64,000 nucleotides of DNA from Scilla litardierei (Eukaryota; Streptophyta; Magnoliopsida; Asparagales; Asparagaceae): positions 167,982,319 through 168,046,318 of the forward strand of contig CM061140.1 in NCBI GenBank assembly GCA_030789695.1, read 5' to 3'. Below are positions 1 through 11,395 of the stretch, in pieces. The number at the start of each line of letters is the position of its first letter. Within the stretch, counting starts at the first letter, position 1. Below the pieces are notes generated by a model, which had not been told where the DNA came from, did no database searches, and saw only the letters and a list, made by a program, of their open reading frames with translations. A program made the position numbers and the translations under genes.

Positions 1-1048
1 TCCACGAAGCGGTCAAATCATGGTCCCAAGGAAGTACGTCCCAAAAGTGACCTATCAGCGCAAGATGACAAACTCGGGAGGCCCGCTATCACTGACACCT
101 CGCAGCCTGACATCGCACTCCTGACTAAAGCGTGCCTGACACTGCCTGACAAAGCGCGACTGACATCCCGTCGCCTGACTGAAGCGTGCTTGACATCTTG
201 CCGCCTGACAAAAGCAGGTCTGACCGATTCAGCCTTGACAAGACAGCTCATAGCGCCAGCTCAGCAAGAGTTACCGACTCCAAACATCTATAAATAACCC
301 CCTAAGGCCATCTGAGGAGGCGGGGGGCTGGCAAGTAAGCTCAAAAACCCTTTTCCATTAACACACAAGGGCGAATATCCCCCACATATTCGACCTTCCC
401 TCACGAGTCCGTCACGTAAGCGCGGATCTGCCTCTAGATCGTCCGACGTGTCCGACATTCTCCAGAAGAGTCACTTGCTGACTTGATCATCGGAGAGGCT
501 CTCGGTTGATAGCCAACCGAGCCTTTCTGACGAGTTATTCATCTTACAGGCGGATTGCCGACGAGTTATTCCTCTTACACACGGATCGCATGCCATCCCC
601 GTCCTCGGCTTCCCCTGAACAACTTGTGCCAAAGGATCCGAGGCGTATAGTTCCTCTCCTCCAACGTCCGCTCCATGGCGACCCCCTCCTCTCCGACGGC
701 TTCGCCCTCCTCGACCGCCCAACTCTCCCAATAGCCGGCCCGAGTCATCTAGGCCGACCCCCCACTTCTCAAAACCGCCCCCATAATTAACGACGACCTT
801 GTAGCCCGACACTTCTGCCTTCAGCCGTAACAACCGAAGGGTAGCCCTCTCCAGAAGACCGGCGACCTTCAGATCTTCCCCTCCAAATTCTTCCCTTCCA
901 CCACATCGGCCTAGCCGACCGCACTAGACCTCGGCAACTCACATACTCCCCACTCTCAACCCTCTCAGCTCCCGTATCACCCTTGGGGCACCGTGACCGA
1001 GATTCACCATCAAACAAATTTATTGTACGCGGATCTTACCCCGCCACA
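1..1048 (+). mobile_element. LTR-like segment of a Ty3/gypsy-type retrotransposon, 5' end off-window
   Basis: No host reading frame is recognisable here. A TATA-box-like TATAAATA lies at 289-296. The segment is C-rich on the plus strand and ends with GCCACA at 1043-1048, so the last two bases are the CA expected of an LTR end. GGGGCACCGTGACCGAGA at about 985-1002 resembles the region after a gypsy LTR, so the true LTR end could instead be near 982. The segment lies in the first intron of the heat-stress factor gene. The assignment rests on composition and end motifs only, because the left end is outside the window and no target duplication can be seen. Confidence 0.35.
85..240 (+). repeat. 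Degenerate short repeat built on CTGACA / AAGCG
   Basis: CCTGAC or CTGACA recurs about nine times in 155 bp, several times followed by AAGCG or AAGCGTG, with irregular spacing of roughly 15-20 bp. It lies upstream of the TATA-like box of the LTR-like segment, where repeated enhancer-type modules are often found in plant LTRs. That role is inference. Confidence 0.4.
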
Positions 1049-1305
1049 GGGATAATACGTCATCGTTTTTAAAAGAATACGATGATTATGTTATGATATA
1101 CATAAAGTTTATATAGTTGCAAATTGTTGTTTTCTTCACAAACGTACCGCACAGTTAGTGACATTGATAATACTACGGCTGGTTCACCATGAGTTTAAGA
1201 AAATATATTAAGATATATTAAGACAACCAAACATCATGAATCGGTTAAAAACTGGGCTTTGAGCAATTAAGAGAACGAAGTAGTGATATACAAAGGCATA
1301 CGTAC
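1049..1305 (-). other. Start of HSF intron 1
   Basis: The intron begins with the GT at 1305-1304. The stretch is AT-rich with stops in all frames and no exon-like coding. It then runs into the LTR-like segment 1-1048, so the acceptor and exon 2 must lie beyond the left edge if the gene is intact. Confidence 0.5.
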
Positions 1306-1563
1306 ATAGGTGTTGAGTTGGCGAATGAAGCTGGAGAAGTTGCAGTGCTTGAAATAGCGAGGGAGTATCATCTGAGAGAACTCCTCCGGCAGCCAAACGA
1401 CGAACCCCGTCCCATCGCCGTTCCACGACACCACGTGCGGCGACCCCGACCCTTCGATCAGATCGTACGTCTTCGACAGGAACGGGGCCAGGCACCTCGC
1501 CCTCGGGCCGCACGCCGTCCCGGCCCTCGACGCCGACGACGTCTCTCCTCCGGCACTCATCAT
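1306..1563 (-). CDS. Heat-stress transcription factor, exon 1 (partial gene)
   Basis: This exon encodes 86 residues with most of an HSF DNA-binding domain. An Ala/Gly/Arg-rich leader (residues 1-25) is followed by [24 protein letters not shown] and [16 protein letters not shown], ending in the recognition helix. HSF proteins bind heat-shock elements as trimers and control stress transcription in the nucleus. The exon stops exactly after LNTY at a GTACGT donor (1305-1300), a splice position typical of plant HSF genes. The start at 1563 is chosen because two adjacent Met codons precede the Ala/Gly-rich leader; the frame stays open to a Met at 1653. NDGTGFVVW resembles class B factors, but the class is unproven without the oligomerisation domain. 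Exon 2 is not in the window. The Cys in FKHCNFSS is unusual, since Asn or Ser is common there. Confidence 0.85.
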
Positions 1564-1796
1564 CGTCTCCTCTACATCGAGGTACGTTTCCAAGTCCAAG
1601 AGACTAATTGTTGAGTCTAGTGCTTGATGCGGCTTTCTTTGATTTTCGATCACAAAAGAAGCTTCTTGACTAATGGGGGACGCTAGTGCAAATCATCTTT
1701 TTTTTTGAGTGCGATGGGATGAATTGTTGTTACGTGAATCTTTCAATGGGGTTTTTTTGTCTTTTAATAGGAAGAATTTTGGAATTCGATTTTGAA

Positions 1797-1924
1797 CACG
1801 TGAGGATCATTTTTGGGGTCCATGATGGGAGGAAAGAAAATCGAGGGGAGAGGCGGCGGTCGCAGGGTAGGCGCCGGATTTTGACTGCGAGATTTCCGCC
1901 CTTTGATTAACAGGCGGCCACGTG
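1797..1924. promoter_or_regulatory. Two G-box (CACGTG) palindromes upstream of HSF exon 1
   Basis: CACGTG occurs at 1797-1802 and 1919-1924, about 235 and 355 bp upstream of the proposed start codon of the minus-strand HSF gene. CACGTG is the core site for plant bZIP and bHLH factors. Whether these sites are used is inference. The large retroelement begins only about 150 bp further upstream, so the native promoter may be short. Confidence 0.35.
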
Positions 1925-1982
1925 CATTTTCTGATTTTATTTTAATTTATGCTACACTCGTGTGCCTTTTTTTTAAAAAAAA

Positions 1983-2095
1983 AAATAAATAAATAAATAC
2001 AGCGTAAGGAGCAGCTTTATCCGTAATTGCAAATTGTAGCATACGGAGAAGTGCGAAATAAATAAATAAATACAGTGTGAATACGGAGAAGTGCA
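1983..2095 (+). repeat. Local duplication at the truncated LTR edge
   Basis: AAATAAATAAATAAATACAG occurs twice (about 1984 and 2057), and ATACGGAGAAGTGC follows both copies (about 2041 and 2081). The left junction of the LARD-like element therefore contains a short tandem duplication, which may mark rearrangement or slippage at the truncation point. Confidence 0.5.
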
Positions 2096-4305
2096 AAAGA
2101 CGTGGTGGGTGTGAAACAACAGAAATGTTTTAGACGTGTGTGTGTGGAGCGGGTATGCATGTATGGATATGCATGGATGTGTGTAGGAAGAGCCATGCAA
2201 GTGTGAAAGGGGTTGGGGTCAATGGCAACCCCGTAAATTTTTAGAAAGGCCAGGGGCAAACGGTCTTTTTGACTAAATTTGCTGCACGTACATACTTAAG
2301 TGGTCGGTGCATAAAGTAATGTCATACTTGTAAATACTTGAATATGTGAGGGGTAGTTTGGTCATTTAATAAATAACATGGCTTATGGGATAAGCCATGA
2401 ATCATTCTAGATTTCTCTCACTCCTTCTCTTCTCTTCCTTTCTTTTCTTCTCTTTTCTTTTCTTTTCTTCCCTTATCCTTTTCTTTACCATTTCTTTTTT
2501 AATTTCCCACACCTCTCTCTCCCATATCCCCCTCCCCACTCATTATGGCCGAAATTCTTCCACACAAAAAAAGAGGAAGAAGAGGAGGAGGAAGAGAAGG
2601 GAAGAGAAAAAGGAGTGCGTCTTTGAGGTAGGAACCCTCTTGGTTGGAATTCCATGAAATTTATTTTTGCTATTATGTTTTTAAAATATGTTTTACTTAA
2701 TTTGAATTATGGATGATGAAATTTCATGAGCTATGTTCCAATTTCACAAAATAACCAATTTCACAAAATATCCCATGAAATTCTTAGTAAAACCAATCTC
2801 TTTGAAATCCTGAAATTCTGTTGTGTGTTATTGCTTGGATTCTGATTATTGTAGCTCGAACTAGGGTTCGAAAAAAATATGAACTTGTAGATCTTGAAGT
2901 CATACCCCAAATCATATAAATATTGATATATATTCAATTCTGAAATGAGGAGTAAAAATTCAAACTCTACAGCATGTCTGTTTGATTTCCAACTTTGACA
3001 CAGTTCAGTAGAAATGGCTTAATTATCTGCACACTTAATGAAATTTTGTGTTCTTGGTCTTGTTGGAAAGTTAATAAGTTTTTCTAAAAGTTCATCAGGG
3101 TTCTCTTATGTTGAATTTATGGCTAAAACATGCCCAAAATTGGCTTTGAACACAGACCCTAAAATCTGTCTGAAAAACAGAATTGACATACTTCACCAAA
3201 TAATTCACCATAAATAACACACTTAATATTTTTGCATGAAATTTTATCTGTGAATCCAGGACTAATATACCCATAACTTTCATTTGAAAAGTTTTGTCAA
3301 ATTCTGTCTAAAATTGGGTGATATCTGCTATCCTTTGTGACTGCACATGCAATTCCAGCAAACTGAAATGGATAAGTGGTGTGATGTATTGTGCATCGTT
3401 GCTAAACCACCCTCAATGATACACGATTAATGTTCCTACATGTAAATTAGATTGATTATATATCTTTCCAAGTGAATTTCTTATGTGCTTATGGACATGC
3501 ACGTCACGCTCACCACGTGTTTGTGAAAATGCCTGAATGAACGCAATGTCAGAAATGTAAGAAATGCGTTGTGAAATAGTAATGATGGGGTCATGTAAAG
3601 CATGATTTCATATGTGATGAAGGATAAATTGAAATGAATATGATGAAGGGCATGACACTTGAATGCATGACTCATTTGATATGTGATTTGGTTATAATAC
3701 AGGGCATGGCACTTCGGTGCGTGACCCATGCTGATATGAGTGTGGAATATGAAATCATGCATCATGTCCCCTTCAGTGCTATATATAATGTTAATGATGA
3801 TTTAGAATGTCTCAGTCCTCTCTAATGAGGGTGAATTAGCAAAAAACCTAGGTTTAGGGGGGATTTGAGTAAATTGTGGATATGAGGCATGGACTGTGAA
3901 GTTAGGAGATGATTATGTGATGTGTGAAGTTTATACCCACTCGTCTTTACCGGGAGTGGAGGGGATTTTCATACCCACTCGCTTTTACCGTGAGTGGAGG
4001 TGTAATGGGGTTGTAGAGCCTCACTCCTGCCAGGGACGGGGGAGCTGAGAGGCCCGGCGTACAGTGCCCGTGTCCACTGCGTCGTGTGCTAGTTTACCCC
4101 AAATTTGGGGTGAAGTCCAGGACCCGGTATCACACAGTTTACCCAAATTCCAATTAACTCAATTATGAAATAATAAAATAAGATTTGTGTGTTACTTCTA
4201 CTGCTGGCAGCACTTCCCCTTCCCCTTTGCCCGTACTTTGTGGCTCTGTGTCATGCCTCAGACACTTGCACCTATCTTATTTGATATTGGTTGCTTGAAC
4301 CCTCG

Positions 4306-4379
<74 letters not shown>

Positions 4380-4934
4380 GTGCTAACCCCTTTCTTGCAG
4401 CAGCTCTACATTGGATCGCAGGTATGATCCCCTTATCTAGCTATTTACTTTTCATTATGTTATTTAGTTTGCATGCATTAGTTTCCTTGCCTTGTTTGGT
4501 GGATTAATAACTTTAGAACGGTGTTCCAAGTCCAAGTTGGTTCCTACTGGGGCACGCATTGACGTGCTCCTCCTTATTTTTCAGGTAGCAGGGTCAGCTT
4601 GGTTGGAGGGGACTTGGAGTTGGGTTTCAGGGGTAATACTCGGTGTGAGCCGTAATTGTGGTGTGACATGGTTGTGTTGGGAGGTGGAGAGTGATGTGTA
4701 TGTATATTAATGGAAGTTGTTATATATATTTGATGTGTGGTTGTTGATCTATGCTATTTATAAGATTGTTCTGATGTTTTTATGAAGCTTCAGTTGTACT
4801 ATCCCATCATTTGCGCACTGGCCTGCTTGTTCAGTTTCTCCTTTCTTTTTCTTTTCCTCTCGCATCACCCTCACTCTTCAGAATACTTGGAAAAAAAATT
4901 AAGTATCGGGTATTCTGAGGAATGGGGCGTGACA
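2079..4934 (+). repeat. 5' LTR of the LARD-like element (5'-truncated)
   Basis: It aligns with 8594-11391 through to the terminal GGGCGTGACA. A sampled 140-bp stretch differs at about ten positions, while other stretches are nearly identical, so overall identity is roughly 95 percent by eye. The region matching the first 170 bp of the right LTR is replaced by AAATAAATAAAT-rich sequence (1978-2070). The LTR holds a GA-rich block near 2570-2620 and an ATT microsatellite. Open frames inside it are short and not conserved between the copies. Confidence 0.75.
4308..4378 (+). repeat. (TTA)n microsatellite in the 5' LTR
   Basis: About 23 TTA units. The right LTR has 13 units at the matching place (10800-10838), so the tract changed length after insertion. 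The 106-codon frame across it is poly-isoleucine and is not a gene. Confidence 0.95.
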
Positions 4935-4939
4935 GTTTT

Positions 4940-4956
4940 TGGTGGCCCACGCAGGT
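4940..4956 (+). promoter_or_regulatory. Primer-binding site, tRNA-Ile-like
   Basis: TGGTGGCCCACGCAGGT lies five bases after the LTR end. The 3' end of plant tRNA-Ile(AAU), as I recall it, would give TGGTGGCCCATGCAGGT, so 16 of 17 positions match. Most plant LTR elements use initiator Met tRNA (TGGTATCAGAGC), as the other elements in this window do. The tRNA sequence is from memory and should be checked. Confidence 0.55.
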
Positions 4957-7535
4957 CACCGCACTGCGATGTGCGTAAGGATAGTACATGTAATGCTTCA
5001 ATAAGTGATTGGGATACATTAGCCCTAAGGTGGGTAGTGTCTAGCCTTAGGACGGAGTTTTAATGCCAAGAGCTCGAGGTATAGAGTTATCTGGGGGTCG
5101 TTTTAGACGCTTGGTTCGAGATCTGTATAGGAATACTGTATGGTATGGCTATGGACTTGTGAAGTTGTATGACGTCCTTGTGTATGATGTATAGTTAGAT
5201 TCATGTGCAAATTACTTTAAATATACAGGTGCGGGTCCTTAATGTAATGAAAAACCTATTGAATGCGTATATACTTATATATTAAGATGTGAGTGGCATC
5301 TAAATATGTATAGAGCATGCGGATTCATGAGTATTCCCTTGTATCCCACCTCGGTAGACTCGGGTATACTAGATGTGTAGTGTCACTGATGATGGAAATA
5401 TTTAATTGAGTATTGGCTAACTAGAAAGATATAGATTGAACTATATAGTCGAATAACTCTATGAGGTGTATAGTTAGATGGGTGTATATGTGTGTGGTGT
5501 ATACTATATGGGTTGTATACGTATGTGGTTAAATGACTATATGCTAGCATATGGTATTGCTTTAAATGTAAGACACATGAGTCTTCAATGAATTACTCTT
5601 TCTGAAGGATAATGGTTGTAGTCATGTTAAATTATCGGTATTAGAGTGGGGAGAACAGGGATATTTCCCTACCAACATGTTGAGTGTGATGAATATGCCG
5701 GTCGGTCATAAACGGTACATGGGAGCGTACGTCAATGGTGATAGATGTATATGTCTATAATGAGTCATATATGGGCACTGAGAGAGATATGTATTTGTGT
5801 GTATATGACCCTTGAAGACATGTATGTATGTATGTCGTGTGTGTAACTGACCCTCGTATGTGTGTTTGTATATCCGGCTGTAGGCATGTATGTGTGCCTA
5901 ACTAGCCATTTGTTACCTATACTTGTGTGCGTGTGCCTTACATGTATGTAAACCGTATAACATGTATGGGATGTAGTATACGAGCATGTCCGTGTGATAC
6001 GGTTGCTACATAGCGAAGAATGGGTCTGTGGTGCACTTAGGTTGGTATGCCCTATGTGGCTTGGCCACATATGGTGTGTATATAGAGATATAGATAAGTA
6101 ATGGACGTACGGATAGTATGAATAATGCTCCAGGGTGTTGGGAGTAGATGTATCCTAAGGAATGTGGGAATGCTTTAGACCTGTCCACCCTAAGTTTAGG
6201 CACTTAGCTTTATATCGTGCCTAGTATGAGATAAATATATAAGTGTAATGTATGACGTATGTAAGATGTGATGGATATGAGGATTTGAGATTATACATGG
6301 CGTGTATAAGTGGGATGGCTAAGGGTTTGCACGGTTAAGTGGAATTACGGTATATGTATATCTGTGTGTTTACGTTTACCCCGTAGAATGGTGTTTATAG
6401 GACCCTTTCGATGCATGTGTAGTGCGTGTACCCTTCCGTATATATCGGCATGAGGAGGGATTGTATATCGGTATATGACATACTTATATGTATGTATGTA
6501 TGTTTGTTGTAGCAAATGTGTTGTGATTGTGTAAATGTGTTGCTATTATTGAACGTGTATCGATATTTGTCCTATGAGTGGTTATATGTGTATGTATGTG
6601 AATGATCCCTATTCTGATATATATGTATCAGTATATGAATGTGTACATATAGGGGATGTGACTTTCTACTGGATGTGTATGAATATTGAAATACACTTAT
6701 TTGTGTATATACTAGTATGTTGGTAAAAGTGTAGATATATATTGGACGTTATGTATATAAGAGTATGGATAGCTACCGATTACTGTTAGTGCAGTTTAGG
6801 TAGCTTGACTGTATAGGTATGTAATAACAGGATATGGTATGTGTGAATGGGTGTGTGCCCATACATTGTGATGTATGTGCATGGTTGCATGGATCCTAAT
6901 ATGTATATATGTATGTCTGTGTGTATACCTACTATTAGAATAATAATTCGGTGCATGAGCGAACGTGTATATGGCTATGTGTAGGCCTAGAGGTATATAA
7001 TGAGTGTGTAAATAAGTATATGTGGAGTATTTATGGAAGTATTGTTTGTTACCTATGTGTGAATATGTATCATACTTGTATGAATGTGAAGTGTAGGGAT
7101 GTGTTCACGTAGGTGTACTGTGCAGTAGGAATATATGTAATGGTGTGTATATTTGATGAATGAATACATATATGTATATATATTTGTACGTATCTTGGTT
7201 GTCTACTTGCTGATCTATTCCATAGGGTTGTCTCTCTAGGTGTATCTCAGTGTGCTTTGGATAAATGTATTCTTGTTTGTATGCGTGAATATATAGGTCT
7301 GTACCAGAGCATGGGTGTATGTGCGTGAATGTGCAATGTAAATGTAGATGTGATAGATATGGAATATAAGTATACATGTGTGATAGATGTAAGTGAATGA
7401 AACTGCTTGATATATGTGTATTGGACTGTGTGTACTTGGTTGCACATTTATGTATATACGTGTGCAAGGAGTGTAGATGGATATTTATATTGTTTGTCCA
7501 TTATGACAATATGTGTGTAGCAGATGCAGGGATAG

Positions 7536-7536
<1 letters not shown>

Positions 7537-7603
<67 letters not shown>
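7537..7603 (+). repeat. (TA)n microsatellite
   Basis: About 33 uninterrupted TA units within the core of the LARD-like element. The open frames across it encode Ile/Tyr repeats and are artefacts. Confidence 0.95.
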
Positions 7604-7605
<2 letters not shown>

Positions 7606-7884
7606 TATGAAGGAAACGCATTATGGTTGTGCACTCTCGTGTGTATTGTGTGTGGTATATGTACCTATCTGTGTGAGGCAGTAGGTGCACTGCTATGGAT
7701 GTGACTAACTATTATGTGTATGTATGTATTTACGTGCCTATGAATGTGAGTAAGCCCATGTGACTAAGCATTGGGAGTATAGGGATCCGGGGTACATACG
7801 GTGTGACACCGTGATGGTGACCCTGCTTATTAAGCAATGGTGTGTAGATTAATGTGTATAGCTGAATATCTGTGCATGGATGTA

Positions 7885-7887
<3 letters not shown>

Positions 7888-7951
<64 letters not shown>
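7888..7951 (+). repeat. (GT)n microsatellite
   Basis: About 32 uninterrupted GT units in the same core, consistent with expansion from its TG-rich background. Confidence 0.95.
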
Positions 7952-7958
<7 letters not shown>

Positions 7959-8413
7959 CTCGTTTATACTTGAGTGTATGGTGATGTATCTAAAAGCACG
8001 CTATGTATGGATACATTATGTATCGTGATGTGGATATAGTGTGATGCCATATGCATATAGATATGGGAAGTGATCTAAATACATGTAATAATATGTATGG
8101 AGACTTATTTGTGATGTGTGATGTATATGTTAAGGTGTGAGTATGTGTGCCTAGATGTTTATGTGAAAAACATATGCGTATGTATATGTAATGATGCATA
8201 TAGTGATGTGGATGTGCTATTAGATGAGTAATAGGATGTATCTGTGACTTGTGCGCGATGCGAATGTGTATGGATGATAGTGAAGTATATAGTGTATATG
8301 AGTGTGGGGTAGATACGTATACTTGTTTGTGCTTCATGGGTTGTAAGACTATCATACTTAGCTGACCTCGGTAAGGCTCATACCCTAGGAAGTCGGAGGA
8401 CGGACTTTATTTT

Positions 8414-8426
8414 AAGGTGGGTAGGA
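8414..8426 (+). promoter_or_regulatory. Polypurine tract of the LARD-like element
   Basis: AAGGTGGGTAGGA directly precedes the TG of the right LTR, the position where plus-strand DNA synthesis is primed in LTR elements. It contains two T residues, so it is imperfect. Confidence 0.5.
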
Positions 8427-10797
8427 TGTCATGCCCTGTTTTGCGCTATACGTGTATTCTACTGAACAGACGTTGTATTTCTACTTGCGATACATGGGTA
8501 GGCATGAGATAAGCGTAGATATCGATATATGTGATGTAGAACAAGGGGGGATTGGGCCGTAATACGTGGCTAAGGGAAGTGAATGCGAAGTTTGAATACG
8601 GAGAAGTGCGAAAGACGTCGTGGGTGTGAAACAACAGGAATGTTTTAGACGTGTGTGTGGAGCGGGTATGCATGCATGGATGTGCATGGATGTGTGTAGG
8701 AAGAGACATACAAGTGTAAAAGGGGTTAGGGGTCAATGGCAAACCCCGTAAATTTTTAGAAAGGCCAGGGGCAAAACTGTCTTTTTGACTAAATTTGCTG
8801 TACGTACATACTTAAGTGGTCGGTGCATAAAGTAATGTCATACTTGTAAATACTTGAATATGTGAGGGTTAGTTTGGTCATTTAATAAATAACATGGCTT
8901 ATGGGATAAGCCATGAATCATTCTAGATTTCTCTCCCTTCTTCTCTTCTCTTCCTTTCTTTTCTTCTCTTTTCTTCCCTTATCCTTTTCTTTACCATTTC
9001 TTTTCTAATTTACCCCACCTCTCTCTCCCATATCCCCCTCCCCACTCATTATGGCCGAAATTCTCCCAAAAAAAAAGAGGAAGAGGAGGAGGAGGAGGAG
9101 GAAGAGAAAGGGAAGAGAAGAAGGAGTGCTTCTTTGAGGTAGGAACCCTCTTGGTTGGAATTCAATGAAATTTATTTTTGCTATTATGTTTTTAAAACAT
9201 GTTTTACTTAATTTGAATTAGGGATGATGGAATTTCATGAGCTATGTTCCAATTTCACAAAATATCTCATGAAATTCTTAGTAAAACCAATCTCTTTGAA
9301 ATCCTGAAATTCTGTTGTGTGTTATTGCTTGGATTCTGATTACTTTAGCTCGAACTAGGGTTCGAAAAAAATATGAGCTTGTAGGTCTTGAAGTCGTATC
9401 CCAAATCATATAAATATTGATATATGTTCAATTCTGAAATGAGGAGTAAAAATTCAAACTCTACAGCATGTCTGTTTGATTTCCAACTTTGACACAGTTC
9501 AGTAGAAATGGCTTAATTACCTGCACACTTGATGAAATTTTGTGTTCTTGGTCTTGTTGGAAAGTTAATAAGTTTTTCTAAAAGTTCATCAGGGTTCTCT
9601 TATGTCGAATTTCTGGCTAGAACATGTCCAAAATTGGCTTTGAACACAGACCCTAAAATCTGTCTGAAAAACAGAATTGACATACTTCACCAAATAATTC
9701 AACATAAATCACACACTGAATATGTTTGCATGAAATTTTATCTGTGAATCCAGGACTAATATACCCATAACTTTCATTTGAAAAGTTTTGTCAAATTCTG
9801 TCTAAAATTGGGTGATATCTGCTATCCTTTGTGACTGCACATGCAATTCCAGCAAACTGAAATGGATAAGTGGTGTGATGTATTGTGCATCATTGTTAAA
9901 CCACCCTCAATGATACACGATTAATGTTCCTACATGTAAATTAGATTGATTATATATCTTTCCAAGTGAATTTCTTATGTGCTTATGGACATGCACGTCA
10001 CGCTCACCACGTGTTTGTGAAAATGCCTGAATGAACGCAATGTCAGAAATGTAAGAAATGCATTGTGAAATAGTAATGATGGGGTCATGTAAAGCATGAT
10101 TTCATATGTGATGAAGGATAAATTGAAATGAATATGATGAAGGGCATGACACTTGAGTGCATGACCCATTTGATCTGTGATTTGGTTATAATACAGGGCA
10201 TGGCACTTCGGTGCGTGACCCATGCTGATATGAGTGTGGAATATGAAATCATGCATCATGTCCCCTTCAGTGATATATATAATGTTAATGATGATTTAGA
10301 ATGTCTCAGTCCTCTCTAATGAGGGTGAATTAGCAAAAAACCCGGGTTTAGGGGGATTTAAGTAAATTGTGGATATGATGCCTGGACTGTGAAGTTGGGA
10401 GATGATTATGTGATGTGTGGAGTTTATACCCACTCGCCTTTACCGAAAGTAGAGGGGATTTTCATACCCACTCGCCTTTACCGGGAGTGGAGGTGTAAGG
10501 GGGTTGTAGAGCCTCACTCCTGCCAGGGACGGGGAAGTTGAGAGGCCCGGCGTACAGTGCCCGTGTCCACTACGTCGTGTGCTAGTTTACCCCAAATTTG
10601 GGGTGAAGTCCAGGACCCGGTATCACACAGTTTACCCAAATTCCAATTAACTCAATTATGAAATAATAAAATAAGATTTGTGTGTTACTTCTACTGCTAG
10701 CAGCACTTCCCTTCCCCTTTGCCCATGCTTTGTGGCTCTGTGTCATGCCTCAGGCACTTGCACTTATCTTATTTGATATTGGTTGCTTGAACCCTCG

Positions 10798-10838
<41 letters not shown>

Positions 10839-11391
10839 GTGCTAACCTCTTTCTTGCAGCAGCTCTACATTGGATCACAGGTATGATCCCCTTATCTATC
10901 TATTTACTTTTCATTACGTTATTTAGTTTGCATGCATTAGTTTCCTTGCCTTGTTTGGTGGATTAATAACTTTAAAACGGTGTTCCAAGTCCAAGTTGTT
11001 TCCTACTGGGGCACGAATTGACGTGCTCCTCCTTATTTTTCAGGTAGCAGGATCAGCTTGGTTGGAGGGGACTTGGAGTAAGGTTTCAGGGGTAATACTC
11101 GGTGTGAGCTGTAGTTGTGGTGTGACATGGTTGTGTTGGGAGGTGGAGAGTGATGTGTATGTATATTAATGGAAGTTGTTATATATATTTGATGTGTGGT
11201 TGTTGATCTATGTTATTTATGAGATTGTTCTGATGTTTCTGTGAAGCTTCACTTGTACTATCCCAGCATTTGCGCATTGGCCTGCTTGTTCAGTTTCTCC
11301 TTTCTCTTTCTTTTTCTCTCTCATCACTCTCACTCTGCAGAATACTTGAAAAAAAATTAAGTATCGGGTATTCTGAGGAATGGGCGTGACA
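8427..11391 (+). repeat. 3' LTR of the LARD-like element (complete, 2965 bp)
   Basis: It begins TGTCATGCCC and ends GGGCGTGACA, with the polypurine tract immediately before it. This complete copy defines the LTR length and shows that the left copy lacks its first 170 bp or so. Only four bases (TCAT) separate its end from the apparent start of the next copia LTR at 11396. Confidence 0.75.
10800..10838 (+). repeat. (TTA)n microsatellite in the 3' LTR
   Basis: Thirteen TTA units, the shorter counterpart of the tract at 4308-4378. Confidence 0.95.
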
Positions 11392-11395
11392 TCAT

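Larger units (their letters stand above)
4935..8426 (+). other. Non-coding TG-rich core of the LARD-like element
   Basis: This 3.5-kb stretch is rich in T and G and poor in C on the plus strand, dominated by TATGTGTATG-type words. It carries no recognisable gag, protease, RT or integrase motif in any frame, and the longest open frames are low-complexity. Direct landmarks are the PBS at its left end, the purine tract at its right end, and (TA)n and (GT)n tracts inside. AAGGTGGGTAG occurs both near the left end (about 5029) and in the terminal purine tract. An element with such a core would depend on enzymes from another element. Confidence 0.65.
2079..11391 (+). mobile_element. Large non-coding LTR retrotransposon (LARD-like)
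   Basis: Two near-identical copies of about 2.9 kb (2079-4934 and 8427-11391) flank a 3492-bp core. The right copy starts TGTCATGCCC and ends GGGCGTGACA, a terminal inverted repeat with one mismatch. A primer-binding site follows the left LTR and a purine tract precedes the right LTR, so this is an LTR element and not a simple segmental duplication. No gag or pol is found in the core. Long LTRs around a non-coding core of about 3.5 kb match the group called LARDs. The left LTR lacks its first 170 bp or so, so no target duplication can be checked. Elements 15907-19014 and 20210-25055 belong to the same broad family. Confidence 0.75.

Noticed and set aside
3481..3825. Open frames on both strands repeated at 9975-10319
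   Set aside because: They recur because the LTRs are duplicated. They show no domain, and both strands are open over the same bases.
4187..4507. 106-codon open frame on the plus strand
   Set aside because: It is a translation of the TTA microsatellite (poly-Ile) inside an LTR; the other LTR has a different length.
7397..7704. Several open frames on both strands with Ile/Tyr repeats
   Set aside because: They are translations of the (TA)n microsatellite.
2079..11391. Simple segmental duplication of 2.9 kb
   Set aside because: Defined TG/CA inverted ends, a PBS after the left copy and a purine tract before the right copy fit LTRs better.
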